Source: Serratia marcescens subsp. marcescens ATCC 13880
GTDB lineage: Bacteria; Pseudomonadota; Gammaproteobacteria; Enterobacterales; Enterobacteriaceae
Length of the DNA stretch: 64,000 nucleotides
Direction of reading: 5' to 3'
NCBI RefSeq assembly: GCF_017299535.1
Contig: NZ_CP071238.1
Span: 1,302,001-1,366,000, forward strand
Notes under the pieces: model-generated
Databases searched by the model: none
Told to the model about the DNA's origin: nothing
The model's input: only the letters and a program-made list of their open reading frames with translations
Program-made: the position numbers and the translations under genes
Shown here: positions 9,360-18,212 of the stretch, piece by piece
Numbering within the stretch: position 1 is the stretch's first letter
Layout of the letters: every line of letters starts with the position of its first letter

Positions 9360-10504
9360 GTACCGGCCCCCTGCGAAGCCTGGCAGACATAGAACGTTTC
9401 CTGCAATCCGCCGGTTTGCCGCGGATACTCGTGCGCCACGGCGGCACGCACCGTCTCCACGAGATCCTGCGGCATCAGCGCGACGATGCAGCCGCCAAAG
9501 CCGCCGCCGGTCATGCGCACGCCACCGCGCGGGCCGATCGTCGCTTTGACGATCTCGACCAACCGATCGATCGGCGGCACGGTGATTTCGAAGTCGTCAC
9601 GCATCGAGGCGTGGGACTCCGCCATCAGCCGGCCCATGCGTTGCAGATCGCCGGCCGCCAGCGCATCGGCCGCCGCCAGCGTGCGGGTATTCTCGCTGAT
9701 GACATGGCGCGCGCGTTTGGCCACCAACGGATCCAACTGATGTTGACGTGCTGCAAACTGTTCCGGGCTGACGTCACGCAGCGCCTTGACGCCGAAGAAC
9801 CGAGCCGCTTCTTCACACTGTTTGCGGCGGGTGTTGTACTCGCTGTCCACCAGCCCGCGCTGCACATTGGAGTTGATGATCACCACCGCGACGCTGTCCG
9901 GCATCGGCACCGCACGGGTCTCCAGCGAGCGGCAGTCGATCAGCAGAGCGCTGTCGCGCCGGCCGAGCGCGGAGATCAACTGGTCCATGATGCCGCAGTT
10001 GCAGCCGACGAACCGGTTCTCCGCCTCCTGGCCGTTCAGCGCCAGCGCCACGCCGTCCAGCGGCAGCTGATAGAGCGCCTGCAGCGCCTGGCCCACCGCC
10101 ACCTCCAGCGCGGCGGAGGAGCTGAGTCCCGCCCCTTGCGGCACATTGCCGGCGATCACCAGATCCGCGCCGCCGAAGTCGGCGTTGCGGCGCTGAAGAT
10201 GTTTCACCACGCCGCGCACATAGTCGGACCAGCGCTGATCGGGGTGGCTGACGATCGGCTCGTCGAGCGAGAATTGATCCTGCTGATTCTGATAATCGGC
10301 GGCCAGCACGCGGATCTGGCGGTCGTCGCGCTTGGCGCAGGCGATGACGGTTTGGTAATCGATGGCGCAGGGCAGCACGAAGCCGTCGTTGTAATCGGTA
10401 TGCTCGCCGATCAGGTTCACCCGCCCCGGCGCCTGGATGGTCAACGCCGGCGCGTAGCCGAAGTGCTCGGTAAACAGGGAATGGGTAAGCGGTTTCAGGC
10501 TCAT
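9353..10504 (-). CDS. galK: Galactokinase
   Basis: ATP-dependent phosphorylation of galactose to galactose 1-phosphate. The 383-aa GHMP kinase shows the galactokinase signature [19 protein letters not shown] near residue 30, the ATP loop [15 protein letters not shown] near 120, catalytic Asp in CGIMDQLIS, and the C-terminal motif [15 protein letters not shown]. The start overlaps the galT stop by 4 nt. Enzyme step two of the Leloir pathway; the downstream epimerase galE is not next to it in this window. Confidence 0.97.
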   Translation of the reverse strand: MSLKPLTHSLFTEHFGYAPALTIQAPGRVNLIGEHTDYNDGFVLPCAIDYQTVIACAKRDDRQIRVLAADYQNQQDQFSLDEPIVSHPDQRWSDYVRGVVKHLQRRNADFGGADLVIAGNVPQGAGLSSSAALEVAVGQALQALYQLPLDGVALALNGQEAENRFVGCNCGIMDQLISALGRRDSALLIDCRSLETRAVPMPDSVAVVIINSNVQRGLVDSEYNTRRKQCEEAARFFGVKALRDVSPEQFAARQHQLDPLVAKRARHVISENTRTLAAADALAAGDLQRMGRLMAESHASMRDDFEITVPPIDRLVEIVKATIGPRGGVRMTGGGFGGCIVALMPQDLVETVRAAVAHEYPRQTGGLQETFYVCQASQGAGTC

Positions 10505-11553
10505 GCTTGGGCTCCGGCTTCACGGTAATGGATATCGCTGACGGCGCGCAGACGCTCTGCGGCCTGTTCGGCGGTCAGATCGCGCTGGGTTTCCGCCAGC
10601 ATCTCGTAACCGACCATAAATTTGCGCACGCTGGCTGAACGCAGCAGCGGCGGATAGAAATGGGCGTGCAGCTGCCAGTGTCGGTTGTCGGCGCCGTTGA
10701 ACGGCGCGCCGTGCCATCCCATCGAATAGGGGAAAGAACACTGGAACAGGTTGTCGTAGCGGCTGGTCAGCTTCTTCAGCGCCAGCGCCAGATCTTGGCT
10801 TTGTGCCGCGCTGAGATCGGTGATGCGCTGCACCGCCGTTTTCGGCAGCAGCAGCGTTTCAAACGGCCAGGCGGCCCAGTAGGGCACCACCGCCAGCCAG
10901 TGTTCGGTGTTCACCACGATGCGTTCGCCTGCGGCCAGCTCGCGCTGCACATAGTCCAGCAGCAGCGGGGAGGCGTGCTCCCGAAAATACGCTTGCTGCA
11001 GGCGATCTTCGCGCTCGGCCTCGTTTGGCAGAAAACTGTTGGCCCAGACCTGCCCGTGCGGGTGCGGGTTGGAGCAGCCCATCGCCGCGCCTTTGTTTTC
11101 GAACAATTGCACCCAGGGGTAGTGCTTGCCCAGCTCCTCGGTTTGCGCCTGCCAGGTGGTGACCACCTGCTCCAGCGCCGGCAGCGTCAGTTCGGGCAGG
11201 GTCTTGCTGTGATCGGGAGAGAAGCAGATCACCCGGCTGACGCCGCGCGCGCTCTGGCTGCGCATCAGCGGATCCTGGCTGTCGGGCGCCGGCGGCGTAT
11301 CGCTCATCAGCGCGGCGAAATCGTTGGTGAAAACATAGGTGCCGCGATAATCCGGATTGCGATCGCCGGTGACGCGCGCGTTGCCCGGGCACAGGAAACA
11401 GTCGGGATCGTGCGCCGGCAGCGTTTCTGTGGGGACGGCCTCCTGCTGGCCCTGCCAGGGGCGCTTGGCGCGGTGCGGTGAGACCAGCACCCACTGGCCG
11501 CTCAGCGGATTGTAGCGGCGGTGCGGATGATCGATAGGGTTAAATTCCGTCAT
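10501..11553 (-). CDS. galT: Galactose-1-phosphate uridylyltransferase
   Basis: Exchanges UMP between UDP-glucose and galactose 1-phosphate. 350 aa (E. coli 348). Visible features are the zinc ligands around DCFLCPGN, the catalytic histidine triad region [14 protein letters not shown], and the second metal region near [10 protein letters not shown] and LHAHFYPP. The ATG follows AAAGGA. It is the first gene of the operon here, a place held by galE in E. coli. Upstream lie two GalR-type operators and an extended -10 promoter, so galactose-responsive control is expected. Confidence 0.97.
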   Translation of the reverse strand: MTEFNPIDHPHRRYNPLSGQWVLVSPHRAKRPWQGQQEAVPTETLPAHDPDCFLCPGNARVTGDRNPDYRGTYVFTNDFAALMSDTPPAPDSQDPLMRSQSARGVSRVICFSPDHSKTLPELTLPALEQVVTTWQAQTEELGKHYPWVQLFENKGAAMGCSNPHPHGQVWANSFLPNEAEREDRLQQAYFREHASPLLLDYVQRELAAGERIVVNTEHWLAVVPYWAAWPFETLLLPKTAVQRITDLSAAQSQDLALALKKLTSRYDNLFQCSFPYSMGWHGAPFNGADNRHWQLHAHFYPPLLRSASVRKFMVGYEMLAETQRDLTAEQAAERLRAVSDIHYREAGAQA

Positions 11554-11580
11554 ACGGTTCCTTTCTTGGCGCCGACGAAA

Positions 11581-11596
11581 GTGTAATCGCTTCCAA
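11581..11596 (-). promoter_or_regulatory. GalR/GalS operator, internal type (OI-like)
   Basis: GTGTAATCGCTTCCAA matches the GalR/GalS consensus GTGNAANCGNTTNCAC except at the last base. It lies 28 nt upstream of the galT start codon. Its centre is 111 bp from the second operator, close to the OE-OI spacing of E. coli gal. Confidence 0.8.
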
Positions 11597-11646
11597 TTAC
11601 CGTCTTGAGACGCCCGTTGCTGAACAGGGAGAGGCTGTTGCGCAGA

Positions 11647-11655
11647 AAGATAGCA
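11647..11655 (-). promoter_or_regulatory. Extended -10 element of the gal promoter
   Basis: TGCTATCTT on the minus strand fits an extended -10. It predicts a transcription start near 11640, which puts the OE-like operator at about -60, the E. coli galP1 arrangement. Confidence 0.6.
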
Positions 11656-11691
11656 CGCGCGCGGCGGTAAAAAGGTGATCTAACGCGAAAA

Positions 11692-11707
11692 ATGGAATCG
11701 TTTACAC
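11692..11707 (-). promoter_or_regulatory. GalR/GalS operator, external type (OE-like)
   Basis: GTGTAAACGATTCCAT on the minus strand agrees with the E. coli gal OE core GTGTAAACGATTCCA at all 15 bases. It lies upstream of the predicted gal -10. Confidence 0.85.
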
Positions 11708-11802
11708 TTCATTGCAAAGCGCAGGAGGGGGGAAGAAAAGCAGGCGGCAACGTGATTGAGGGCATTGCGGTGAAGTGCCGGTGATAGCGTTTTCACCCGA
11801 CC

Positions 11803-11831
11803 AGCCGGCAGAGAGGGGCTCTCTGCCGGCT
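11803..11831. terminator. Strong hairpin after the CPBP gene
   Basis: Perfect 13-bp arms, AGCCGGCAGAGAG (11803-11815) and CTCTCTGCCGGCT (11819-11831), around a GGG loop. It is 7 nt past the stop of the CPBP gene. T runs are lacking on both sides, so it may be an RNA 3'-end structure rather than a classical terminator. Confidence 0.6.
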
Positions 11832-11838
11832 TCAGCCG

Positions 11839-12657
11839 TTAAGAATGCTGGTACAGCGGATAGGTGAAGAACAGCAGATGGGTCAGATTAAGCCCGAAAT
11901 GGAACAGAATCGGCACCCACAGACGGCCGCTCCACATCCACGCCAGGCCGTAGATCACCCCGGCGAGGGTTGCGAAGATCACCATCAGCGTACCGCCCGC
12001 CAGATGCGCGGCGCCGAACACCAGGGAGGCGACGATCAGCGCCGGCCAGGCGCCCAGCCACTGGCTGAGGCGCTGTTGCAGGTAGCCGCGAAACAGCGCT
12101 TCCTCGGCCATGCAGACAAAGAACAGGTTCGCCATCACGAAAGGCAGGATCCAGGCGGGCGCATGCCACTCAATTTTTAAGCCGCCCAGCGCGACGGCCA
12201 GCAGCAACAGCGCCGGCACGGCCAGCAGCAGCGCAATCCAGCCCGCTCTGCCGGCGTTGCCGCCGCGTTCGGCGGAAAACAGCGTGGGCAAGCAGGCGAA
12301 CAGCAGGAAGGGCACCATCGCCTTATCGAAGTTGTAATACATGGTGAACGGCGCGCTGAGCGGACCGGCTTTTTCGCCGTCGATCATCAGTTGATTGTGG
12401 ATGCCGGGCACCAGGTGCAAGAACAGCGCCACGCAGCCGGCGACCACCAGCCCTTCGAGCGCAATCGCCAGATTACGCTGCGCGCGAAAATGGTGGCGCA
12501 ACCCCGCCAGCGCTACGATCGCCAGCAGATAACTCAGGCTGAGCGGCGTCAGTACCCCATGATAAAGCCCCATGCCCGCCGAGGCGGCCAGGATCACCCA
12601 GGCTATCAGCCGATTAAACGGCAAGAAAAATAACGAAGCAGCCAGTACGCCCCACAT
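11839..12657 (-). CDS. CPBP-family intramembrane protein (Abi/CAAX-protease fold)
   Basis: Hydrophobic protein of 272 aa with about eight membrane segments. The C-terminal half has the CPBP glutamate motif AEEALFRGYLQQ, the histidine motif FGAAHLAGG and a third motif ILFHFGLNLTH, so all three residues groups of the putative intramembrane metalloprotease site are present. Members include CAAX-type proteases, bacteriocin-immunity proteins and proteins of unknown role. It occupies the space where E. coli has galE and neighbours, between galT and modF. Its substrate and biological role cannot be read from the sequence. Confidence 0.85.
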   Translation of the reverse strand: MWGVLAASLFFLPFNRLIAWVILAASAGMGLYHGVLTPLSLSYLLAIVALAGLRHHFRAQRNLAIALEGLVVAGCVALFLHLVPGIHNQLMIDGEKAGPLSAPFTMYYNFDKAMVPFLLFACLPTLFSAERGGNAGRAGWIALLLAVPALLLLAVALGGLKIEWHAPAWILPFVMANLFFVCMAEEALFRGYLQQRLSQWLGAWPALIVASLVFGAAHLAGGTLMVIFATLAGVIYGLAWMWSGRLWVPILFHFGLNLTHLLFFTYPLYQHS

Positions 12658-12823
12658 GATATGTCCCTTTAAATATGTACACGGCGCTCAGCGCCTTTGC
12701 GGCGTGCGATGATGGCAAAATTGAGCGCTAGAGCGGATAGTAGCACACCAGGATGACGCTAAAGGTCGGGGCAGTGATGCATTTGTGCATGATGCCGGCC
12801 CACACGACCGGCGGCGAGGAGGG

Positions 12824-13396
12824 TTAGCCTTTCATCCATGCCTGCGAACGGGTGATTTCGGCCAGGTTTTGCAGGGTATCCAGGCTCTGCTGGTGGATCT
12901 CCTGCGTGGGGGCCGCGCACAGATCGTGCAGCACGGTCACCTGAAAGCCGGCGTCGTGCGCCTGCCGCGCGGTGCTCTCGATGGCGAGCGGCGTGCTGAT
13001 GCCCGCCAGCAGCAGATGGTGGCACCGATGTTGCCGCAGCCAGGCTAACAAATTGTTACCGGAGAAAGCGCTGACTGCCGTTTTTTCAAACTGCAGATCG
13101 GTCTCTTCCTGATGCAGTTCGGGCATCCAGCGGCAGCCCGGGCCATTTAGCCGCAGCGCGCCGATCTGCTTGAGATGGTTGAACAGCGGCGAATGGGGCG
13201 GGATGTCATGATAATCGTCGGCGAATCCCACCCGCACCCAAATCACCGGGATTTTTCGCACCCGGGCATAGGCCGCGGCGGCATTGACGTTGGCGAGCAG
13301 GTGGGTCGTCATCACCTGTTCGCGGCAGTGGTTGGCGCGCCCTTTGGGCCCGATCAGATCTTCGATCAGGTCGATGATAATCAACGCAGCGGACAT
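12824..13396 (-). CDS. Isochorismatase-like cysteine-hydrolase-family protein lacking the nucleophilic cysteine
   Basis: Cytoplasmic protein of 190 aa with the isochorismatase fold. The first catalytic Asp sits in LIIIDLIEDL and the Lys in FEKTAVSAF. At the position where amidohydrolase members have Cys (consensus G-x-x-T-x-x-C-V) this protein reads GISTPLAIESTARQA, with Ala in place of Cys. Vinyl-ether hydrolases such as PhzD also lack the Cys, so an isochorismatase-like or non-hydrolytic role is possible. The ATG after TGGAGACGCC is chosen because the fold begins there. Substrate unknown. Confidence 0.85.
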   Translation of the reverse strand: MSAALIIIDLIEDLIGPKGRANHCREQVMTTHLLANVNAAAAYARVRKIPVIWVRVGFADDYHDIPPHSPLFNHLKQIGALRLNGPGCRWMPELHQEETDLQFEKTAVSAFSGNNLLAWLRQHRCHHLLLAGISTPLAIESTARQAHDAGFQVTVLHDLCAAPTQEIHQQSLDTLQNLAEITRSQAWMKG

Positions 13397-13490
13397 GGCG
13401 TCTCCAAAAATGGCCTTCTTCCTTTCTATGATAAAAGGCCAAATGTGATGTGCTGCGGTGAAGTGTTGCCGGATATGTTTACGCCGCGTT

Positions 13491-14978
13491 TCAGGCGGAG
13501 GCCGCCTCCAGCCGTTGCTGTTGGTAACCATAGCCGCCTTCGCCGTCGGGCACGAAGCTGAGGCGGTGAGTGATGCACTGCGGCGCATCTTCGGCATGGT
13601 GCGAGACGAACAGCAACTGGGTGGCGCCCTGGCCGATCAGCACGTCGATAAAGCGGCGCACCAGCTGGCGATTGAGCGGATCCAGCCCCTGCAGCGGCTC
13701 GTCGAGGATCAGCAGCGCCGGGTGTTTCACCAGCGCGCGGGCGATCAGCGCCAGCCGCTGTTGGCCCCAGGAAAGGCTGTGGAACGGGGCGTCACCGCGC
13801 GCGCCGTTGAGCCCGAGCAGCGCCAGCCATTGCTCTGTCAGCTGCCGCTGACGATCCGAGACCGCCTGATAAATGCCGATCGAATCGAAGAACCCCGACA
13901 GCACCACGTTGCGCACGCTGGTGTTGACGCGATAATCCAGATGCAGGCTGCTGCTGACGTAGCCGATATGGCGTTTGATTTCCCAGATGGTTTCCCCGCT
14001 GCCGCGGCGGCGGCCGAACAGCGTCAGATCGTTGCTGTAGCCCTGTGGATGATCGCCGGTGATCAAGCTGAGCAGCGTGGATTTGCCGGCGCCGTTCGGG
14101 CCGACGATCTGCCAGTGCTCGCCGGGGTTAACCTGCCAGTCGAGATGATTGAGGATCGGCCGATCGTTATAGCTGACCACGCCGTCGCGCAGGACGATCA
14201 GCGGCCGATCCGCCGGCAGGGCCACTTTTTGCGTCGGATCCTCGGTTTCCGGCAGCGCCAGCCCGCTGAGGTTTTCGCTGTGCGCCAACTGCGCCACCAG
14301 CGCGTCCGCCATTACCTGGCTGCGCGGCCCGCGGCTGGTCAGGGTGCAGTCCGCCAGCACGCCCACCTGGCGGACAAAATCCGGTATTTCGTCGAACCGG
14401 TTGAGCACCAGCACCACGGTTTGGCCCTGGGCGGAAAGCTCGCTCAGCAACGCGGCGAGCTGCGCGCGCGAGTGCACGTCCAGCCCGTCGAAGGGTTCGT
14501 CGAGGATCAGCAGGTCGGGCTCGGGCATCAGCGCCCGGCACAGCAGGGTCTTGCGCGTTTCGCCGGTGGAGAGGTATTTGAAGCGGCGCGTCAGCAGGGC
14601 GGTGATGCCGAACTGCGCGGCCAGCCGCTCACAGCGCGCGGCGTCTTTCACCTCTTCCTGAATGATCTCCGCCGCGGTGCGGCCGGTGTCGTCTTCGTCC
14701 GCGCTGAGCAGATCGGTGTTGTTGCGTTGCCACTCGTCGCTGACCATTTTTTGCAGCTGTTCGAAGGAGATGCGCACCGCGTGCTGAAAGTCGCTGCGGC
14801 GCTCGCCGCTCAACAGAACCAGTTCGTCGGCCAGCGCGCGCGCCAGGGCGGATTTGCCGCTGCCGTTGGCGCCGACGAAGGCCCAGCTGTCGCCGGCCTG
14901 GATCGCCAGTGCATCCAGCGTCAGGGTGCGGGTATCGCTTAAGCGGAATGAACCTTGCGAAATATGCAACGACGACAT
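13491..14978 (-). CDS. modF: Molybdate-linked tandem ABC ATPase ModF
   Basis: Cytoplasmic protein of 495 aa with two ABC ATPase domains and no membrane region, collinear with E. coli ModF. Domain 1 has Walker A GANGSGKSA near residue 37, signature YLSTGETRK and Walker B LLILDEPFDGLD. Domain 2 has [23 protein letters not shown] and LLILDEPLQGLD. Its biochemical role is unsettled, although it is co-transcribed with modE. The start MSSLHISQG is taken from E. coli similarity and is preceded by AGGA. It lies 90 nt downstream of modE on the same strand. Confidence 0.95.
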   Translation of the reverse strand: MSSLHISQGSFRLSDTRTLTLDALAIQAGDSWAFVGANGSGKSALARALADELVLLSGERRSDFQHAVRISFEQLQKMVSDEWQRNNTDLLSADEDDTGRTAAEIIQEEVKDAARCERLAAQFGITALLTRRFKYLSTGETRKTLLCRALMPEPDLLILDEPFDGLDVHSRAQLAALLSELSAQGQTVVLVLNRFDEIPDFVRQVGVLADCTLTSRGPRSQVMADALVAQLAHSENLSGLALPETEDPTQKVALPADRPLIVLRDGVVSYNDRPILNHLDWQVNPGEHWQIVGPNGAGKSTLLSLITGDHPQGYSNDLTLFGRRRGSGETIWEIKRHIGYVSSSLHLDYRVNTSVRNVVLSGFFDSIGIYQAVSDRQRQLTEQWLALLGLNGARGDAPFHSLSWGQQRLALIARALVKHPALLILDEPLQGLDPLNRQLVRRFIDVLIGQGATQLLFVSHHAEDAPQCITHRLSFVPDGEGGYGYQQQRLEAASA

Positions 14979-15068
14979 CACCTGTTCCTTTTTTTGCAAT
15001 TATTTGCCTTAGAAATAGGCGCATTGCAGGGGGATGTCAATCAACAAAAATGCAACGTTACGTTGCGC

Positions 15069-15860
15069 TTAACACAACGTGGCGACAATCACGTGGTCGG
15101 CGTTGAACAGGGCGTGTACGGCGGCGCCGACGCTCAGCTGCAGGCGCTGCAACTCCGCCGTCGTCAGCGTGGCGCACAGGGTTTCGCCCCCCGCCAGCGT
15201 CACCAGCACCTCGCTGTGTTCGGCGCCCGGCTGAATGCCGGCCACCACGCCCGCCAGCGCGTTATCCGCGTCGGCATGTTCCGCCGTCTCGACGCTTAAC
15301 CGCACCCAGGGCGCCTTGATCAGCGCCAGCACCTCTTTGCCTGGCGTCAGTTGCAGCCGGTCGGCGCTTTGCTGGGTGATGGCCGCCGTCAGGCGAGTGC
15401 TGCCGTCGTTCAACAAGATCGCCAGATGCTGCTGCACCTGCTGATGATCGCGCTCGATGACGGTGCCGAAAAATTGATTGCGCGCGCTGGTTTGCAGCGA
15501 GAAGCGCGAGATGGCCGCCAGCAGACTGTCGAGCGGCAGATCGTCCTGCTGCAACACGTCGAAGGCCTTTTGCTGCACCTGGCCCAGCAGGTCATACAGC
15601 TGGATCAGCCGCTGGCCGTAGTGCGTCAGCTGCGCGCCGCCGCCGCCTTTTCCGCCGGTGGCGCGGTCCACCACCGTGTGTTCCGCCAGCTGGTTCATCT
15701 CATTGATGGCGTCCCAGGCGCTTTTGTAGCTGATGCCCGCCAGTTTGGCGCCCTGGCTGATGGAGCCGGTGTGCTGTACCTGTTTCAGCAGCGCGATGCG
15801 GCGCGGATCGGCGAACAGCTTTTGCTGGAGTTTGAGAGTCAGAAGAATTTCGGCCTGCAT
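15069..15860 (-). CDS. modE: Molybdate-responsive transcription regulator
   Basis: DNA-binding dimer of 263 aa that senses molybdate or tungstate, represses modABC and activates Moco genes. The N-terminal winged HTH (about 20-80) contains GSISQGAKLAGISYKSAWDA and the flexible GGKGGGGAQLT wing. Two MOP/TOBE oxyanion-binding repeats follow (about 124-190 and 195-260), with SARNQFFG and the KAPWVRL strand. It is close to E. coli ModE throughout; the start MQAEILL is chosen on that basis. It is divergent from the TonB receptor operon across 188 nt that hold two inverted repeats. Confidence 0.97.
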   Translation of the reverse strand: MQAEILLTLKLQQKLFADPRRIALLKQVQHTGSISQGAKLAGISYKSAWDAINEMNQLAEHTVVDRATGGKGGGGAQLTHYGQRLIQLYDLLGQVQQKAFDVLQQDDLPLDSLLAAISRFSLQTSARNQFFGTVIERDHQQVQQHLAILLNDGSTRLTAAITQQSADRLQLTPGKEVLALIKAPWVRLSVETAEHADADNALAGVVAGIQPGAEHSEVLVTLAGGETLCATLTTAELQRLQLSVGAAVHALFNADHVIVATLC

Positions 15861-15889
15861 AGCGCATCCTGTCGGCGGCAAAAATCTTA

Positions 15890-15910
15890 TTGTCGCCGAT
15901 TTGGCGACAA
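15890..15910. promoter_or_regulatory. Perfect inverted repeat in the modE promoter region
   Basis: TTGTCGCC - GATTT - GGCGACAA: 8-bp perfect arms, 5-bp spacer, 30 nt upstream of the modE start. It does not resemble a ModE box. A candidate TAAGAT -10 for modE lies at its downstream edge (15884-15889). Confidence 0.5.
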
Positions 15911-15965
15911 AGCGCCAAACGCAGTGCGCTGGAGAGCGGGGTAATAAAGACTGGCATTGCCTTAT

Positions 15966-15985
15966 TGTTATAATATAACATAACA
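15966..15985. promoter_or_regulatory. Palindromic operator overlapping the -10 of the TonB receptor operon
   Basis: TGTTATAATATAACA is a perfect 15-bp palindrome (15966-15980) and extends to TGTTAT-N8-ATAACA (15966-15985). It contains the perfect -10 hexamer TATAAT (15969-15974). The GTTAT/ATAAC half-sites are those of ModE boxes, but the overall spacing is 4 bp shorter than in the modA and moaA boxes of this window, so ModE binding is only suggested. Confidence 0.5.
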
Positions 15986-16048
15986 GAAAAACGATAAGGC
16001 TTTACGCCGGCTGCGGCCGGTTTTTATTTCACCACAGGGATGCACCAC

Positions 16049-18208
16049 ATGAGTACGACACGCCGGCGTCTTGGCACGTCCAGAAAATCTTTATGCCTTG
16101 CCGCCTGGGTCGGCGGCGCACTGACGGCGCCGCTGGCTTTCGCCGCCGACTGCGATAAAGCTCGCAATGCCACGGGATGTGAAGAACATCTCACCGTGGA
16201 GGCGGCGGCCTCCGCCGGGCGTTACGATGCGTTGAACGCCCTGAGCCGCAGCGCGTCACAGCTCGGGCTGAGCGCTCGGGAGACGCCGCGCAGCGTCGAT
16301 ATCATCCGCGCGCGGGCGATCCAACAGCGGGGCGATCGCTCGCTGGCCGCCGCCGTCGAGCGCGCCACCGGTCTGTCCGGCGTCGCTTCGCCAACGTTGT
16401 CCAACAACTTTTCCGCGCGCGGTTTTCGGCCGATCGCCTGGCTGTATAACGGCGTAGAGATGCCCGGCAGCACGCTGCAGCTGGGCGATCCGGCGCATTA
16501 CGACAGCATTGAGGTGCTGCGCGGGCCGGGGTCGGCATTGAACGGGCTGAGCGCCGCAGGCGGCAGCGTCAACCTGATCTCGCGGCGGCCGACCTTCAGC
16601 CGCCAGCCGGTTGAACTCGACTATGGCTTCGGCAGCTACCGCAGCCAGCGTATGCATCTGGGGGCCGGCGGCGCGCTGGTGGACGATGCGGTGGCGTACC
16701 GGTTAGACGTCAGCGGCAACGACAGCGGCAGCAACGTGCAGTATGAACGCGATCGGCAGAAGCGGGTTTCCGGCTCGCTGCTGTTTAAATTGACGGACGA
16801 TGCGTTGCTGACGCTGAGCCTGGACCGCATGCTCAACCGCACCAACAACCCTTACTACGGCACGCCGCTGCTGGATGGGCGCATTGCCGGCGAGCTGCGC
16901 GACATCAATTACAACAACCTGACCGACAGCCGCATCCAGAGCAACGCCACCGCGTTTCAGGCCAGTCTGGACTGGTTTATGACGCCCGAAGTGGAGTGGC
17001 ATAACCAATTCTATTACTACAGCGGCTTTCGCGAATGGCGCAACGTCGAGCGTTTCCGCGTCGCGGCGGCGGCCCGGCCCGGCGACGTCAACCGCGACTC
17101 TTTCGGCGCTCTGGCGCACGACGACGATCTGATCGGCAACCGCAGTTCGCTGGTGTTCGATCGCGTTATCGCCGGTTTCGATAACCGGTTGCTGGTCGGC
17201 TTCGATCTGAGCAAGCGGCATTTTCAGTACTACTCCAACGGTTTCCCCGGCTCCGAGGACGTGCCGCTCGGCGCGCCGCCCAGAGAACCGTTCGCTCAGG
17301 GCACCGCCAGTCAACGCGCGCCGGTGCGCCACGTTACTCAGAATCAGTACGCCGCTTTTCTTGAAGATCGCTTCAGCCTGACCGAGCGTTTAGCGTTGCT
17401 GGGCCAACTGCGCTACAACCATATGGACATGGACTGGCGCTTCCAGGGGCCGCAGGAAGAGAGCCGCGCGCGCACCTATGTTTTCAGCACCTGGAGCCTG
17501 GGCCCCAGCTATGCGCTGACCGATAACCTCACGCTTTACGCCAACTACACCACCGGCCAGGAGCCGGGCAACGATCTGTTCTTCCTCAGCCCGACGCAGA
17601 CCGATCTGCCGCTGACGCGAGCGCGCCAGTGGGAGGCCGGCGCCAAAGGGCAGTTTTGGGGTAACAAGGGCGAGGCGACGCTGGCGCTGTATGAACTGCG
17701 CAAGGACAACCTGTTTGTGCCCGATGCGCAGCGGCCGGATGCGTTGAACGCGGTAGGCAGGCAGACGTCGCGCGGCATCGAGCTTGGCGTGGTGCTGCGT
17801 CCCGACGATCGTTGGGAGCTGGCCGGCAACGCCGCCTATACGCACGCCCGCTACGACGACTATCGCGGCGGCAGCCCGCTGCGCAGCTACAACGGCAATC
17901 GCCCGGCCTATATCCCGGACTGGACCGCCAACCTCAGCGTGCATTATCAGGCGACGGAACGTTTGGGGCTGGCTTCTTCGCTGCGCTACGTCGGCAGCAG
18001 TTACAACGACGACGCCAACCAGCGCAAGATGCGCGCGTACACCACGCTTGATCTGGCGGCGGATTATCAGCTGACGCCGATCGTCGATGTCGGTTTCCGC
18101 ATTCGCAACGCCACCAACCAGCTGTACGCCTATCAGCGCACCTACCCGGATCAGGCGCTGATCGCGCCGCCGCGCAGCTATGAAACCTTCGTGTCGGTCA
18201 GGTTCTGA
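16049..18208 (+). CDS. TonB-dependent outer-membrane receptor, candidate molybdenum/metallophore receptor
   Basis: Outer-membrane beta barrel of 719 aa with a signal peptide ending in LAFA, a plug domain (about residues 70-180, with LSARETPRSVDII, FSARGFRP and the IEVLRGPGSALNG signature), and a barrel ending in Phe (TFVSVRF). It belongs to the siderophore-receptor class; no N-terminal STN signalling domain is present. The mature N terminus carries two cysteines in ADCDKARNATGC. I chose the second ATG because the GGGA ribosome site is 8 nt before it and abuts the first ATG. It heads a five-gene operon, divergent from modE. The ligand is inferred from context only. Confidence 0.9.
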   Translation: MSTTRRRLGTSRKSLCLAAWVGGALTAPLAFAADCDKARNATGCEEHLTVEAAASAGRYDALNALSRSASQLGLSARETPRSVDIIRARAIQQRGDRSLAAAVERATGLSGVASPTLSNNFSARGFRPIAWLYNGVEMPGSTLQLGDPAHYDSIEVLRGPGSALNGLSAAGGSVNLISRRPTFSRQPVELDYGFGSYRSQRMHLGAGGALVDDAVAYRLDVSGNDSGSNVQYERDRQKRVSGSLLFKLTDDALLTLSLDRMLNRTNNPYYGTPLLDGRIAGELRDINYNNLTDSRIQSNATAFQASLDWFMTPEVEWHNQFYYYSGFREWRNVERFRVAAAARPGDVNRDSFGALAHDDDLIGNRSSLVFDRVIAGFDNRLLVGFDLSKRHFQYYSNGFPGSEDVPLGAPPREPFAQGTASQRAPVRHVTQNQYAAFLEDRFSLTERLALLGQLRYNHMDMDWRFQGPQEESRARTYVFSTWSLGPSYALTDNLTLYANYTTGQEPGNDLFFLSPTQTDLPLTRARQWEAGAKGQFWGNKGEATLALYELRKDNLFVPDAQRPDALNAVGRQTSRGIELGVVLRPDDRWELAGNAAYTHARYDDYRGGSPLRSYNGNRPAYIPDWTANLSVHYQATERLGLASSLRYVGSSYNDDANQRKMRAYTTLDLAADYQLTPIVDVGFRIRNATNQLYAYQRTYPDQALIAPPRSYETFVSVRF

Positions 18209-18212
18209 CGTC

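Noticed and set aside
15960..15990. Fur box at the TonB receptor promoter
   Set aside because: Sequence was compared with GATAATGATAATCATTATC and matched poorly; the GTTAT/ATAAC symmetry explains it better.
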